DNA from: Rhynchosporium graminicola
Taxonomy: Eukaryota; Ascomycota; Leotiomycetes; Helotiales; Ploettnerulaceae
Length of the DNA: 64,000 nucleotides
NCBI GenBank assembly: GCA_900074885.1
Contig: FJUW01000038.1
Coordinates: forward strand, 62,001 to 126,000
Reading direction: 5' to 3'
Positions 11,083 through 22,686 of the stretch are shown here, one piece after another (the stretch's first letter is position 1; each line of letters opens with the position of its first letter). The translations under genes were made by a program, and so were the position numbers. The notes under the pieces are model-generated. The model worked only from the letters and a program-made list of their open reading frames with translations, searched no databases and had not been told where the DNA came from.

Positions 11083-12407
11083 ATAGCGAGTGTGTTTCCT
11101 TGGAGGGCCTCGATTGACTACCCGGAGCCTGGAATATCCCTCTTTTGCTTGAATGACGGTATTTCAGGTCCAGTGTAACCTAGTTTTGGATTCTTTTACT
11201 TTCTAGCCTCAGCGGTAGCAACGGACTCGTTGGGGATCTTAGCATGCTGATTTATAACACATACCATTGTATAATAAAAAAACCCCCCGACTTAATGGCC
11301 GAAAGAGATCTCCGTCCTGAATTCCGTCAGGACTTATTTCAAGTCTTTTTGTTTTCCCACCTTTCATCCTCGCTTAGTATCAATTGTCGTGTTTTCCCAC
11401 CGAAGGCCTTTGTGTGTACCTCTACACTTTCAACTATTGCTACCGCTACTTTTGCGACAGCCATCATTGGCCAAGGTCTTTTGGTCGTGGGAAACAAATT
11501 GAGTATATACATAAACTATTTGGTCGGGGAGGTATTATATATCTGGGAGGGCACGAGATATCGAGCACGAATTACCACTGGCAGGTAAGTTCTGGCATTC
11601 GCTTTGGTGGATCGGTCAAAGTGGATAATCTGCGGATAGCAGTGAAAGGTTATGATAAAGGCCTCCCTCCGATCACGTGGCTAGATGGAAGGGAGGTAGG
11701 GACGTCAAAAATGTTCGCGACGTTACGTGCCCTTTGTTGACAGCATCCGGTCAGCTTAATGAAGCTCTGGCTCTAAAGGCTAGGGCTCTGCACTCCGCTC
11801 TAATTGGACAAAGAATCGCGTTAGATGCTACAGCGGACCTGATATCGTTGCTGACATGAAGAGGCCTGAGGACCAGAGCAACTGACACCAGAAGCTTATC
11901 CAGTGATTAAGGCATGTCAGCGGAAATGGTACGGAAGTAAGATCCCTGTTATAACGAACCCCTTTACAACGATATTTTTGTTATAACGATATATTTACAA
12001 GGACGGAGGGGTTCCTCATACATTTCCCGATATCAACGATATCGTTATTGTTCGGCTATATATCACTGTAACAAACAAGGCTTTTGCCAGAACCTAACAA
12101 ACAAAAAGTGGGAGTAGTATCTCTCAAGAAGCGTACTTATATTATAGAGAAGGTTTTGAAACCTTGAGAGTAAACTATAGGCTACTAGACTATGCGTCCA
12201 TACGCTATAGTAAGTCAGGTGCCATCACACTAACGCCTTCTATACTACTTACTAGCCTAGAATAGCTATCTAGATTCCTTATGCCTTAAATATAGGGATA
12301 AAGAAGCATCGATCAGTGCTTACACGTGACTGACTGTACACCGATTATTTATTAATGATGTTTCCGTACAACGGTAAACTTTGCGATCTCGAATCGATCA
12401 TTACGAC
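11083..12407. other. Intergenic; no gene recognised
   Basis: Overlapping short open frames around 11244-11860 show no motif and no consistent coding look. Around 11940-12060 there are repeated GTTATAACGA boxes and a palindromic TATCAACGATATCGTTA-like core, which may be a relic of a TIR element whose limits I could not set. Confidence 0.4.
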
Positions 12408-12432
12408 ATGAATGTCGATTTAGCTATGGCCT
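12408..12432. repeat. Lone copy of the 327-990 element's end
   Basis: ATGTCGATTTAGCTATGGCC matches the right terminus of the element at 327-990 (ATGTAGATTTAGCTATGGCC, 971-990). No partner end is visible nearby, so this is a truncated relic. Confidence 0.5.
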
Positions 12433-12512
12433 ACATTAAATAGGGCTATTACGGCTTCATAGTTTTAATAGTATAATATAGGAACGATTGAGAGGTCACG
12501 AGGCCACAAGGC

Positions 12513-12535
12513 ATATATATATATATATATATATA
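12513..12535. repeat. (AT)n microsatellite
   Basis: An uninterrupted AT run of about 23 bases just before the hAT-like MITE. Confidence 0.9.
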
Positions 12536-12547
12536 CCGCACCAAGAG

Positions 12548-12686
12548 CAGTGGGACAAATGAGTAGAGTAGAGTAGAGTAGTGGGCGCTACTCTACTCTA
12601 CTCTACTATAGATAAACTACTACTCTAACTCTACTCTACTACTCTGGAGTGCTACTCGAGTAGTAGAGTAGAAATTTGTTACACTG
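12548..12686. mobile_element. 139-bp hAT-like MITE made of GAGTA repeats
   Basis: The ends CAGTGGGACAAAT (12548-12560) and ATTTGTTACACTG (12674-12686) are inverted repeats differing at two of 13 positions. The flanks ACCAAGAG and ACCAAGAC form an 8-bp target duplication with one mismatch. CAGTG ends with an 8-bp duplication are the hAT signature. Between them, GAGTA units run one way and then TACTC units the other way (12561-12672), so the element can fold into a long hairpin. It has no coding capacity. Confidence 0.68.
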
Positions 12687-13094
12687 ACCAAGACATACGT
12701 ATATCATTTTTGCTCGCTAGGTGAGCAAATGACTTTGAGAAATACATTTAAAGGTTCAGAAAGTGATTAATTATACCACGAGTGTACCCACGAAAGAAAA
12801 TCTAAAGAGTAGATATCATCGAATCGGAGTTATACACGAGTGATTGTCTATAATTAAATATATGAATCGTGTGAATACTCGCAGCTTCACATGTGATTAG
12901 AGCTTCTAGGAGTAGAAAACTCGCTTAGATCCAGGTAGGTAAAACGGCTTGATTGCCTGATATAGTATTGTTTTTCAATGTGCGGGTGTGTCTTGGTGCC
13001 TTTTGACCTTTCAATCGATTCCAGGTGAAGTACAAAATTCTATGTGTCAAGAAGCCTGATGCCCTCAGTCCTCTAAGACTGGTAAGCCAGAAAA

Positions 13095-14198
13095 CTAGGC
13101 GGCGAAAGATAGGGCACGACGGATGTTATTGTTATTGCGGCCATTTCCACCCCCATTTCCACCTCGATTTCCACGTCCGTTTCCATTGCCGTTGCTATTA
13201 CCGTTTCCATTGCCGTTGCCAGTTGCACCGTTTCCATTCGTAGCACCACCGTTCTTAGTCGCACCATTGCCATTGCCAGCTCCAGCATTCTTATTGCCGC
13301 CATTGCCTTTGCCTCTGCCCTTCCCTCCGTTCCCACCATTCCCACCAGCAGCACCAGTAGCCGCAGCCGCAGGAGCAGTAGCTAAAGCTTTAGAATCGAT
13401 ATCCAAAAGAGCATCTGCGATCTCCACACCCTGATCATCAACAGTCACCGCTGCAGCGTTTCCCTTGTTGGCATCGGCGAGATCGAGTTGGTTCTGATTG
13501 ACTTGAGCAAGGACACCTTCAAGTGTCTGGGCCGTGTTGATGGTGTTGGCTGAATTCTTGGAAGCATCTGTGTCGGTTTGCTGCACTGCAAAACAGCCAC
13601 CGAACGGGCCGGCGACTGCAGAATTGAAGCATCGGACTGTGCAGACGTCTCCTGTCGAAGCTATCCAAGATTTGGTCAGCGAAAGATCTAAAGTATCGGA
13701 TGTATTAATTTAGAAGGTGGTTGGCTTACCTCCAATACAAGCCATGTCGTTAGGCATAGTAACAGAAAGATTAATTATCCCGTTCACAGCCTTGCTCTCC
13801 TGGACATCGAGCGGGGTCTGTCCATTGAATCCATTGGCGTTTCCCTTGAGATCCAGATCACATGTGTAAGGCCCGGCGCCATTAGCATCAACCTGGTTGA
13901 TTGCAACATCGACTTTACTTCCAGCGGTGGCAGAAGTGACAGTCTTAGCGATCAATTGACCCTCGGTCTGCTCTCCGATATCGATGTTCCCTCCGAGGAG
14001 TGTACGTCCACATTCATTGACAACATTGGTGGTGATTTCGTTAAGGTTGATAATGTTGGCATCGTTTTCTTTAAGGTTGATCTGGAGTGGCAGACTGGCT
14101 GGTCCTGTTGGTCCTTGTGCGGACTGGATTACACCTTGAGCGGTGGAGAGGGCGATGAGAGCTGGTGCCCAGTAAAGAACTTGAAGTACGGAAGGCAT
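13095..14198 (-). CDS. Egh16/GAS-family secreted virulence-associated protein
   Basis: Exons 13730-14198 and 13095-13660 with a 69-nt intron (phase 1) give 344 residues. Residues 1-20 are a signal peptide ending at ALSTAQG. The body carries the family's hallmark stretches: TTNVVNECGRTLLGGN, INQVDANGAGPYTCD, and, exactly across the splice junction, CIGASTGDVCTVRC followed by GPFGGCFAVQQTD. Homologues are the Egh16 proteins of powdery mildew and GAS1/GAS2 (MAS) of Magnaporthe, expressed in appressoria; the biochemical role is unknown. The last 75 or so residues are an unusual Gly/Asn-rich tail of imperfect GNGNG-type repeats ending NNNNIRRALSFAA. A TATAAT lies about 85 bases upstream on the coding strand. 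Confidence 0.92.
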
Positions 14199-15992
14199 TT
14201 TGAAGTTCGTTTTGTGTAGATGATAAACAAATAGAGAGAATAGTACCGAAACTCGAAAAGGTGCACAGCACTGAGAAAGAAGTATAATTATAACGAACGA
14301 GAGAAATTCAGAAGCAGTCCAGCCGGTAAGAAATCGAAGAATCAGATGGAGAACAGAAATCGAGAATAGAGAAAAGGAGAAATATGAGGAACTTGGGATG
14401 ATAGTCAGTTATACTTAGCTGGTTAAACAGGCATACTTGCGTCTCTTGGCAGCTTTCAAACACAGCCTTGAATCAACGTCAGATGGCGTGAGGATGACAG
14501 GCAGATAGGAGATCACGATGCCATACAGGAGGCAGATCATACCGTGGCGTGGAACAAGTGCTGTCGCGAGCAAGTGGACTCGTTGATGTGCGCTCCGACT
14601 TTGGTTGGGGTCCTGGAGGGAAGGTGGAGCCGGTGGATCGACGTGCAGAAGGCGCTTTCCATTGTTTGGACGTTTGATTTTGCCGATGGTTTTCTGTACG
14701 ATCTGGACTTCTGTTTGAACAGGGTCGAAGATCTTATGTTTCACACAATCCATAGTTCTCCTGTCGTAGTCTCACCCATTACTGGCTTTCATCTGGCCAT
14801 CGCTCTCTTCGTAAGTAGTATGTTCACTTGGCAGGTCTTAAGCGAGTGTTTTGAAACGACTTATTCCCGCTCCGATGAATGACCGGTAGGTATGATCCAC
14901 AGTAATTCGGGGGTTGCGAGTCCTCAAATAACATCAACTCTTGGCCGCCACTTGAAGCTTAGGAGATACAAGAATATCTCCCAAAATTTCGACCTGAAAG
15001 TGTCTGGAGAAGGTCCTATTCTAGACAGTAAGATATTCAATGACTGGGTGATAATGTGACGAGCTTGACCGTATTGGTTCGAGATATTGGAACCGGTGTT
15101 CGTGAGTATAAATGTTGCAGAGTAGACAAACCACTTTCAGATGAAACATACTGGGCCGATCTTCTCACTGAGTCTTAGTCTGTGCTTGAGGGAAGGTTTC
15201 AGGTTTCGTCTAAAGAAAGAACGAGTTGCAACAACTTCTTCGATTGACATCTGTCACACGAAGCGAGGGAAAATACAAATTCAGCGAAGTGAGAACCTGC
15301 AAGGTAGAGTCAATCATCGCAAATCAATTAAAAGACGCCAATTTACTTCACACATTACAAAGAGAAACATTTCACGTCACATGGGCTTTTCGTGACTTTA
15401 CTCTGGGCCACACTCTTAGATGATGTGATCCGTAAAGGGCTTATCATAGTCAGAAAAAAGTGGCCAATTCTGGCGAAGCTGAAATCGTGTCACTCATTCG
15501 ACACGGAGATGCTGAAACTTGTAATACTCAAGTGACGTTCTCCAACGCTTTCGAGACTTTAAAGTCTCCTATGGCGAACTGTCCAGTCTGCCTTGATCGG
15601 CCACTCCATTTTGGACATCGATAGCGAGCCTGCTAGATTACTCCGTGGGAGTCGAACCTTCCTTACCTCGATAATCCCATTTTTTTTTGTTTCACGCTCT
15701 GGGATTAGGCGATGTTTAGATGTCTAATACGTAGATACGAGATGACCCTCCAAGAATGGTACTAAGCAGTTCCGCTGATGAGGTGGTAAAGAGCTGGCTT
15801 CCCCGAAGCATAAAATACAGCAGAATAAATCATGGAAGCCACGGACCAATATACTCAAATCCTAATGCTCAAATTAAGTTGCGGTGGTCTGCCTCATCTA
15901 TCACTTTGCGTGCAAAATTTGTGTATCCCTGACTCCGAACTCCCTCTATGCTGCAAATCAACTACTTCTATTCGCCTGTCCACAGCCACCAC
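14199..15992. other. Intergenic, no gene supported
   Basis: Contains the Egh16-like gene's promoter (14199-14400). Two antiparallel open frames of 112 residues cover about 14415-14882, but neither shows a motif, a signal or introns, and they shadow each other. From 14883 to 15992 I see nothing coding. A T-rich run lies near 15680. Confidence 0.4.
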
Positions 15993-17579
15993 TCAATTCG
16001 GCGAATCAACCTCCCCCTTGACCTGCACCCCAGCCGGGCCTGCCCCTCTCACAGCAACCCTCATCGCCTCATCCAGAATCTTCATACCCTCCTCAATCTC
16101 CCCTTCAGTAATTGTCAAGCTCGGCACAAAGCGCAGCGTATTCGTGCCAGCCGTAATGATCAACAATCCCCTCTCCCTAGCAGCTGTCACAATCGGTGTC
16201 GGGTCTTGCGTAAGTTGCAGTCCTAAATGAAGACCCTTTCCTCTGATCTCCGTAACCAGTTCCGGGTATTTGGTTTGCAAAGCCTCGAAACGCTTTCTAA
16301 AGATATCGGATTTAACGCTTACAGACGCGAGGAGCTTAGGATCTGAGAGGCGGGAGACGATGTAATGTGCTAGACGGGCGCCGAGAGGGTTGCCGCCGAA
16401 TGTCGTTCCGTGATCTCCAACCATTATTTTCTCGCTAACATTACCATTCAAGATCGTGGCTCCGATTGGGAAGCCATTGCCTAGTGCTTTGGCCGTGCAG
16501 ATTATATCTGGGTGTGCTAATTTTGGCAGGGAGGCGTGAGCCCAAAATGTGCCGGTTCGGCCTAGACCGCACTGAATCTCGTCGTGGATCAATATTGCAC
16601 CGACTTCCCTACATCTCTTTGCAAGAGCAATGAGGAATTCTTCTGTACCGACTATGACTCCGCCTTCTCCTTGGATAGGCTCGACCATTACACCGCATGT
16701 AGCCTCCGTCACTAGCTCGTTAATAGCAGCTACATCATTGTATGTCCCGTATTTGAAGCCTGGTAGCATAGGAGCAAATGGCTTCTGGTATTTAGGATTT
16801 GGTGTCGCGGACAGAGCACCCATCGTTCGACCGTGAAAAGCTCCATTGAAAGATACGACTTCATGTTTGGCGCCTGAGGGATCAAGGACTTTACCAGCTT
16901 TGCGGGCGAATTTTATAGCTGCTTCGTTGGCTTCGGTGCCGGAGTTGCAGATGAATACTGCTTGGGCGTCGTGCATAGATCCAGATTCAAGGGTCTTCTG
17001 TACCAGTAACTCAGAGAGGGCGCCTGTCCATTGATTGTGGTATAAATTTGATGTGTGTATAAGAGTTTTGGCCTGCGAGAACAATGTATTAGTACTGAGA
17101 AAGGTCTACTGTGGTGAGGCATATTTTGATCGAGAACATACCTGATCAGCGATTATATGACTCATTTCTGGATCACAGTGTCCTAATGCGTTGACTGCTA
17201 TTCCCGCTGTGAAGTCGAGGTATTTCCTGTTATCGACATCCCAGAGATAGCATCCCTCGCCCTTTACGAACATTGGTGGGGGGCGGACGTAAGTCTTGAC
17301 CATGAACGGGGCTTGTTCGTTCACGAGGTGTGTTGTAGATGAATCTGAGGCTGGATCTGGGTTCGAGAGGCTGGCATCGCGCTGCAGATAATCTTGTCAA
17401 TATCACCCCTCTGCAGGCTCTATGTCACTCACGTATATTTCGTTCCTGATCAACTCAGGCAGATTTGTCGCTACTGCTGCTGCTTGGGATGCATTCCTCT
17501 TGAGGATGCCATTGACAAACGAGGAGTTGCTGGCTCTCAGAGTAGCTGCTGCTCGCTTCGCAGATAGTCGGAGAGACAT
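15993..17579 (-). CDS. ARG8: Acetylornithine aminotransferase, mitochondrial
   Basis: Three exons (17433-17579, 17142-17381, 15993-17072) with introns of 51 and 69 nt give 488 residues. The enzyme is a class III PLP aminotransferase that converts N-acetylglutamate semialdehyde to N-acetylornithine in arginine synthesis, in the mitochondrial matrix. The first 15 residues ([15 protein letters not shown]) are basic and acid-free, as in a mitochondrial presequence. Visible landmarks are [38 protein letters not shown] with the cofactor-binding Asp at about 293, and CTAKALGNG with the Schiff-base Lys at about 324. Length and splice phases all agree. Confidence 0.95.
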
Positions 17580-17658
17580 TATAAAGATTTTGATGGTACA
17601 ATGGATATCATGGAGAGGGAGGCGGAGGGATATATTGATGGGGAATGAGTGATATATT

Positions 17659-17668
17659 ATGCGTCACT
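17659..17668 (-). promoter_or_regulatory. Possible bZIP (CPC1/GCN4-like) site upstream of ARG8
   Basis: On the coding strand this reads AGTGACGCAT, close to the TGACTCA/TGACGCA sites used by general amino-acid control factors, about 80 bases before the start codon. Arginine genes are classical targets of that control, but a single motif match is weak evidence. Confidence 0.3.
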
Positions 17669-18178
17669 TCACGCCAATCTTAGCGTTATCGGAGAGCTGC
17701 AGCCGATTTTTCTTTTCAGTCAACAGAGCAGGGAAAGTAGAGTAGAAGATGCAGGAAATCCCAGATTTCGACATTTGAAACTCAGTCAGATCGAGAAATA
17801 ATATCAGAATAGCAGCTTATGATATCAAATATGGGATTGGCTCTTTACACCATTTTTTGAGCGGTCTTCTTCCCAGGAGTCTCTTCTGAGAGGTATTTTC
17901 GTGAGGAAGCTAGTCCCAAGGAGGCATGGTACCCGCTCCCGCTCATAGCTCCACTTATACCTCGAGATTCTGCATCTCTGGATTAATACGTCAAGAACCT
18001 AAAATCAACAAACAGACAGACGACTTTGAGAATGCTTAACAGATTAGACCAACGACTTTGTCTTTGTACCGGCCATTACAGTTTTCTATCCTGTTCGAAC
18101 CATCCGTTATCAGTCCGATTTTATTCCTTTGTAAACTTTGACAACTCTATTCAATTTGAATATTTAGTCTAAATCGTT
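17669..18178. other. Intergenic, no gene seen
   Basis: Sequence of falling GC content toward the duplicated segment at 18179; no open frame worth reporting. Confidence 0.4.
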
Positions 18179-18760
18179 CATTTTCCACCGAGACGTAAAT
18201 AGAAACAAATTTATACTTAGCATATATCTTCTTCTATAAACATTTAGAAACTAAAGGGATTATTTCTCAGGTATCTTTTAAGCCTCTTAGGTCAAATTAC
18301 CTAGTATATTTCTAACTTAGATACTAGCTGCGAGAATAATAAGTCTAATATATAAACTCTAATTCGTTATTATACAGATAATTTACGAATATGAAATATA
18401 CTTAATTTTAATAAAAAGAAAGATGTTACGAGGATATGGGTCTTGGCATGGATCAGGTGACTGTAGTCACGTGCATAGTCCGTGCGGATATTCCTAGATA
18501 ATATCTTCTGTCGACTCTCTATAGTAATTAGTACTGCAATGCAACCAACATCATTCAACTACTCTATGCCTTACTCTGAAGATCAACGTAACCTTGCCAT
18601 AAAAGATCAAAGAAGCGAGACTGTATACTGAAGAGTCGTAATTCTTAAGTTCTAATGCAATTTTCCCTAATACTAGCATCGAATACAAATGGAAAATTCT
18701 TAAGCTTAACCATCTATCTGTATATCCTATATAATATACCTATCGTCGATCATATACGTG
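18179..18760 (+). repeat. Direct repeat, copy 1 (TA-shifted, with an insert)
   Basis: Starts TTTTCCACCGAGACGTAAAT and parallels 18769-19170. Two matching blocks (about 18179-18400 and 18605-18760) are separated by about 200 bases absent from the second copy. Where the copies differ, this one usually has T for C and A for G, for example ATTCTTAAGTTCTAATGC against ATTCCCGAGTTCCAGCGC. Confidence 0.75.
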
Positions 18761-18768
18761 ATCTGTTT

Positions 18769-19170
18769 ATTTTCCACCGAGACGTAAATAAAAAACAAAA
18801 TTATACTTAGGATATATCTTTTTCTATAATCGTATGAAAACTAAGGAGATTATTTCTTAAGTATCTTTTTAGTCTTAAGTCAAATTACTTAGTATATCTC
18901 TAACTTAAGCACTAGTGGTGAGAGTAATAAGTCCAATATGTAAAACCTAACTCTTTACTATACGGAGAATTCACGAACCAAAAAGCGTGTCCAATTTTGG
19001 CGAGAGGAAGGATCAAGGAATCGAGACCTTCGTGCCGAAAGAGTCGTAATTCCCGAGTTCCAGCGCCAATGTCCCCGACACTAGCACCGAACACGAATGG
19101 AAAATTCTTGGGCCCAACCATCCTTCTATGTGTCCCATGTAATGCACCTATCGTCCGTTCCATACCTCAA
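18769..19170 (+). repeat. Direct repeat, copy 2 (GC-richer)
   Basis: The less mutated partner of 18179-18760, starting only about 8 bases after copy 1 ends. Its right half (about 19000-19170) keeps normal GC content. No coding role seen. Confidence 0.75.
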
Positions 19171-20189
19171 GCAGGCAAGCAAGTGACAAACATCAAACAG
19201 CCTCCATCACTCGCAAATGGACCATGTCTCATTCCCGGCTTCCCATACGCATAACACCCTTTCCTGCATGTTTCTCTGCTAGAAAGATCCTTTCAATCAC
19301 CTTCTACACTGTAAACCTCATCGCTACAATGAGCGAGAGAGGTGACATGTTACAGGGTGGAAATCAAAAGTCGTTCCATCGTGACTTGGAGGATTGTCGA
19401 GTTTTGACGAAGTTATGCCCGTGTGAAGATTGGCAAGTAGGAAGCCGACAGGTTTCCCTCGCATACGGGGATGACGAGGTCCATCTGTCGTCAGTCGCCC
19501 GACTTTTCTATACAGCTACGTGCCACGAATCCTTCACTTGGACAAGAAGAATCTTGATTTGACTCACGAACCGCACTCCGGCCCAGCAACACGGTTTCGC
19601 CTAGCTTGTTTTGAATTTTGCCAAACCGCTCCCGGGTGGCTAAGCGATCGAGGTAAGCAATAGGAAGTTTCTTCTAACACGAACGCACTGCCTAATCTAT
19701 TCATGAAGGTTATTCCCTCGATGTATGGAGAAGAAAGAAAAGTGCACGGATTACTTGACAGTCGCGGCGCCAGAGCTTCGAGATCATCGCCAATTCCGGC
19801 ATCGTGCAGCCCGGGAACAACAGCTCTCTCGGCAAGTGCATCCGAGCTGCATCGCCAGCTTCAAACCAGCATCTAGCATGACACATAGACAAACCGCTCC
19901 CAAATCCTCTCGCTTGACTTGACTTCTTCCTCAGAGGGGAAGAAAACAAAGTCCCATGCCGCATCTGCCAAGGGCTCTCAGAACGGCCGACCAAGTGAAA
20001 CGGCCTGCCTGGTCCTCCACCAACAACAGACGTTCAAGGAGAAGAGGACTCATCTCCTTCGCCACCTACCACAACTCGAGAGATCCCATACAGCATTCTC
20101 ACCAGATCGCAAAAGGCAGTCGTCATGACCCTCGTTCCAGTAATCGTAACTCTCCCAGGCTTCGCGTCCAACGTCTACTTTCCCTGCCA

Positions 20190-20322
20190 TCCCCTCACTC
20201 TGACGCCCCCTCCCCGTCTCTCCGCATCTCCAGAACTCATCCTGCCATCTCCAGAACTCACCCTGCCATCCCCTCACTCCGACGCTCCCTCCCCGTCTCT
20301 CCGCATCTCCAGAGCTCATAAA
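20190..20322 (+). repeat. Tandem duplication inside the MFS pseudogene
   Basis: A block containing CCATCCCCTCACTC, CTCCCCGTCTCTCCGCATCT and CCAGAACTCA occurs twice, about 73-75 bases apart, with a shorter extra copy of its CCAGAACTCA end between. It replaces the expected sequence after the first membrane helix. Confidence 0.7.
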
Positions 20323-20978
20323 CCTGACTGTAACATCCTACCTGATACATCGAGTTTTCTCCACGTAGATCTGGGGTGCAGTAGCAGATGTACACGGTCG
20401 CCGAATCACGTCCATCGTCACCTTCATCATCTTTCTAGCTGCATGCATGTATCGGCCTCGCCGAACCGAAACATTATCACCAACGAGAATCTTGAGGTGT
20501 CTGCAAAGGTGCTGGAAGCGCGAGATCGGCTGCTATTGGTGCGGGTGTGGAGGTTGACATCACGAGGAGGGAAGAGAGGAGTGGGCTCATGGGGATCTAT
20601 CGAGCTGGACTGTTGGGCTCCTTTGGCAATCGCACCGATGTTGAGTGGATGTTCGCCGGAGACGCTAGAAAGGAGAGCTACTTTTCTTTGCTCCTTGACC
20701 AGATATGGGGGACTGTCTTTTGTGGTCCTCATGGTCATCCTGGCAGAAACTTTTAGGACGATGGGAGGGAGGTAATGATTCGATCCCAGTAAGAGGACTG
20801 TCCAACAATTCCTTGCTTGCATACGTCCAGCGACGACCACATCATCTCTCACCAGAAGAGAATCCCTGAGTTGGAGCGCTAGAACATTGCAAGTGGTCAA
20901 ATGTCTAAGGGGCTACCAGTCGACATCCTTGGCTCTAGCAAAATCACATCTGAGCGTCGAAGTGACATTCGCGATCCC

Positions 20979-21136
20979 CTTCCTCTCAATCTGTCGCGCA
21001 ATCTGGTAAATGACTATAAGCATGATGCCCACTCCCTTCGACCGGACCTACAATCCTCTTCCTCTCAATCTGTCGCGCAATCTGGTAAATGACCATAAAC
21101 ATGATGTCTACTACTGTCGACCGGCCCTACGATCTC
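20979..21136 (+). repeat. Two-copy 79-bp tandem repeat
   Basis: TCCTCTCAATCTGTCGCGCA starts at 20981 and again at 21060. The two units are near-identical apart from a few substitutions (for example CTATAAGC/CCATAAAC) and lie in the MFS pseudogene. Confidence 0.85.
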
Positions 21137-21500
21137 TCAGAACTCCACATCGGCCTGACCTTCATCTGTGATGGCGTTGGTTGCATAATGGGCACGCTCA
21201 TCACGGGTGAATTTCACGCCTAGGATGATGGCCGTTTCCAAAGCTCGTTCAAGGGGGAATTGGAGGCATCCTTTTCGAGAAGGCACGCTTGAGGGCCTCG
21301 CATCTGCAGAGGGCGTTGCAGATGTGTCGTGTTTGGTGTTTGGCTGGATACTGGAGAAGGGTGCGTATGTCGCTGTGTTCGATTGTTTGCACATTCCCTC
21401 TGAGCTGATCCGCGACTAGTTTCATCGGTGTGGTGTCAACATTCACGGTGGATGTTTATCCGAACAAAGGCGCGAGTGCTATAGTAGCGTTGAATTTTAT

Positions 21501-22686
21501 TGGGGTGCTTATTATACATGTAGAGGCCCAGTCTGGCTTCCCAATGAGATTGCAGTACTCAGACACCAGTCAAAAAACGCTTTGGAACCATCTTCATCCA
21601 TCCATTCCAGACAAGCCAAATGAAAAGGTCGAAAGAAAAACCTCTATATAGGGGGGGCTCTAAAATTCCTGTCTTATGGCAACAGAGCCCAGCAAATCAC
21701 CGCCTCGAACTGCTTGCCCACCAACCCCTCCAAGCTCAACATCAACCCATCCACGTCAAAAACACACACACGTGCTGCTCGAAAACCACAAAAGGGGGCT
21801 TAGCGCTGGCTTACTTGTAGCGCTGCCGCAAGCCGCCTCAAGGCAACCCTCTCTAAATCATAAATCACCCCAAACTTGTACAATGTCACTACTCCTCCTC
21901 CTCCTCCTCCTCCTCCTCCTCCTCTCCAGCAAATCTCACATCCATCCACCCACCCAACATTTGACCTCGCGGCCCCTCCCCTGCGAAAAAGCAGCGCGTT
22001 CACACGGATGGATATCCCCCCACTGGCGTTCGCTTTTTTGTTTTTTACCGCTCTCAGGCATACGCGCAAACACCGAAAAAAAAAACCCCCACCTCACATA
22101 TCGTCCTCCTCTTCATAGATATATTACATCCTTTGTCTGCGATCGATCGCGCAGATGGAGATACGACCTGAGAGGCTAGGAGGAAGGAGAAAGCAAGATG
22201 AGGGAGCGGTGGGTGGAGGTAGATAGAGACTCAACGATTGCAGAGTACGGAGGCGATGTTGATCTTGATGATTTGGCATCGAAGAGGGGGGGGGGCGGGG
22301 GGGAGCCGGCGATGCACCTCTATACGTAGATAGATAGTTTAGGTAATGCGTACAAACCCTGCTGGTGATAAATATAAATTGCACTCTTCGTTTTTCGGCT
22401 CGTTTGGTAGGTAGCGAGTGCATTGTCGATTTGGCTGTGGGCCAAATAAATGATAAATTTCAGATCAAACAAATGTTGCACTTCATTATTCGAATGAGTA
22501 GAGCTGCCACACCCTGGTCGTATTCACCTCAACTCAATTCAACTCAATCACTACGCCGTGTTCATCTGCATTGCATTGCAACCAGCTTGAAAAAATATGC
22601 GACAGATTAAATTGTGATTACTGACGACATTATTTCGAAGAAACAGCTCCATCTCCCATGTCTCACTCACTCGCCACGACCTCCTC
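21501..22686. other. Low-complexity intergenic stretch
   Basis: No gene. Contains a CTC/CCT trinucleotide run (21891-21925), a run of A near 22075-22085, and a G-rich run near 22285-22300. Short frames through the CTC run are repeat artefacts. The last part is the 3' flank of the epimerase gene. Confidence 0.5.
21891..21925. repeat. (CTC)n microsatellite
   Basis: About 11 uninterrupted CTC units. Confidence 0.9.

Larger units (their letters stand above)
19950..21500 (+). pseudogene. Decayed MFS drug/H+ antiporter (DHA1-type) gene
   Basis: Pieces of one MFS transporter appear in order but in different frames. A REIPYSILTRSQKA lead-in is followed by a VPVIVTLPGFASNVYFP first helix (20080-20190). 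Then come TVTSYLI (about 20328), ADVHGRRITSIVTFIIFLAA with the family's D-x-x-G-R-R loop (about 20380-20440) and LRCLQ. SAAIGAGVEVDITRREERS with LMGIYRAGLLG lies at about 20520-20615, and VVLMVILAETFR at about 20725. LHIGLTFICDGVGCIMGTL is at about 21140-21200, VFGWILEKGAYVAV at about 21335, and STFTVDVYPNKGASA at about 21435-21475. Stops and frameshifts separate them, and two internal tandem duplications have occurred. It would have been a roughly 500-residue plasma-membrane exporter; it cannot be made now. Confidence 0.8.

Noticed and set aside
13123..13434. Plus-strand open frame rich in Pro, Phe and Leu opposite the Egh16 gene
   Set aside because: Exact antisense shadow of the Gly/Asn repeat-coding exon.
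15640..15690. Minus-strand GGTTCGACTCCC resembling a tRNA B box
   Set aside because: Stems do not pair and no A box is found at a suitable distance.
20427..20900. 157-residue minus-strand frame
   Set aside because: Lies opposite the MFS transporter remnant, whose family motifs read on the plus strand; an antisense shadow.
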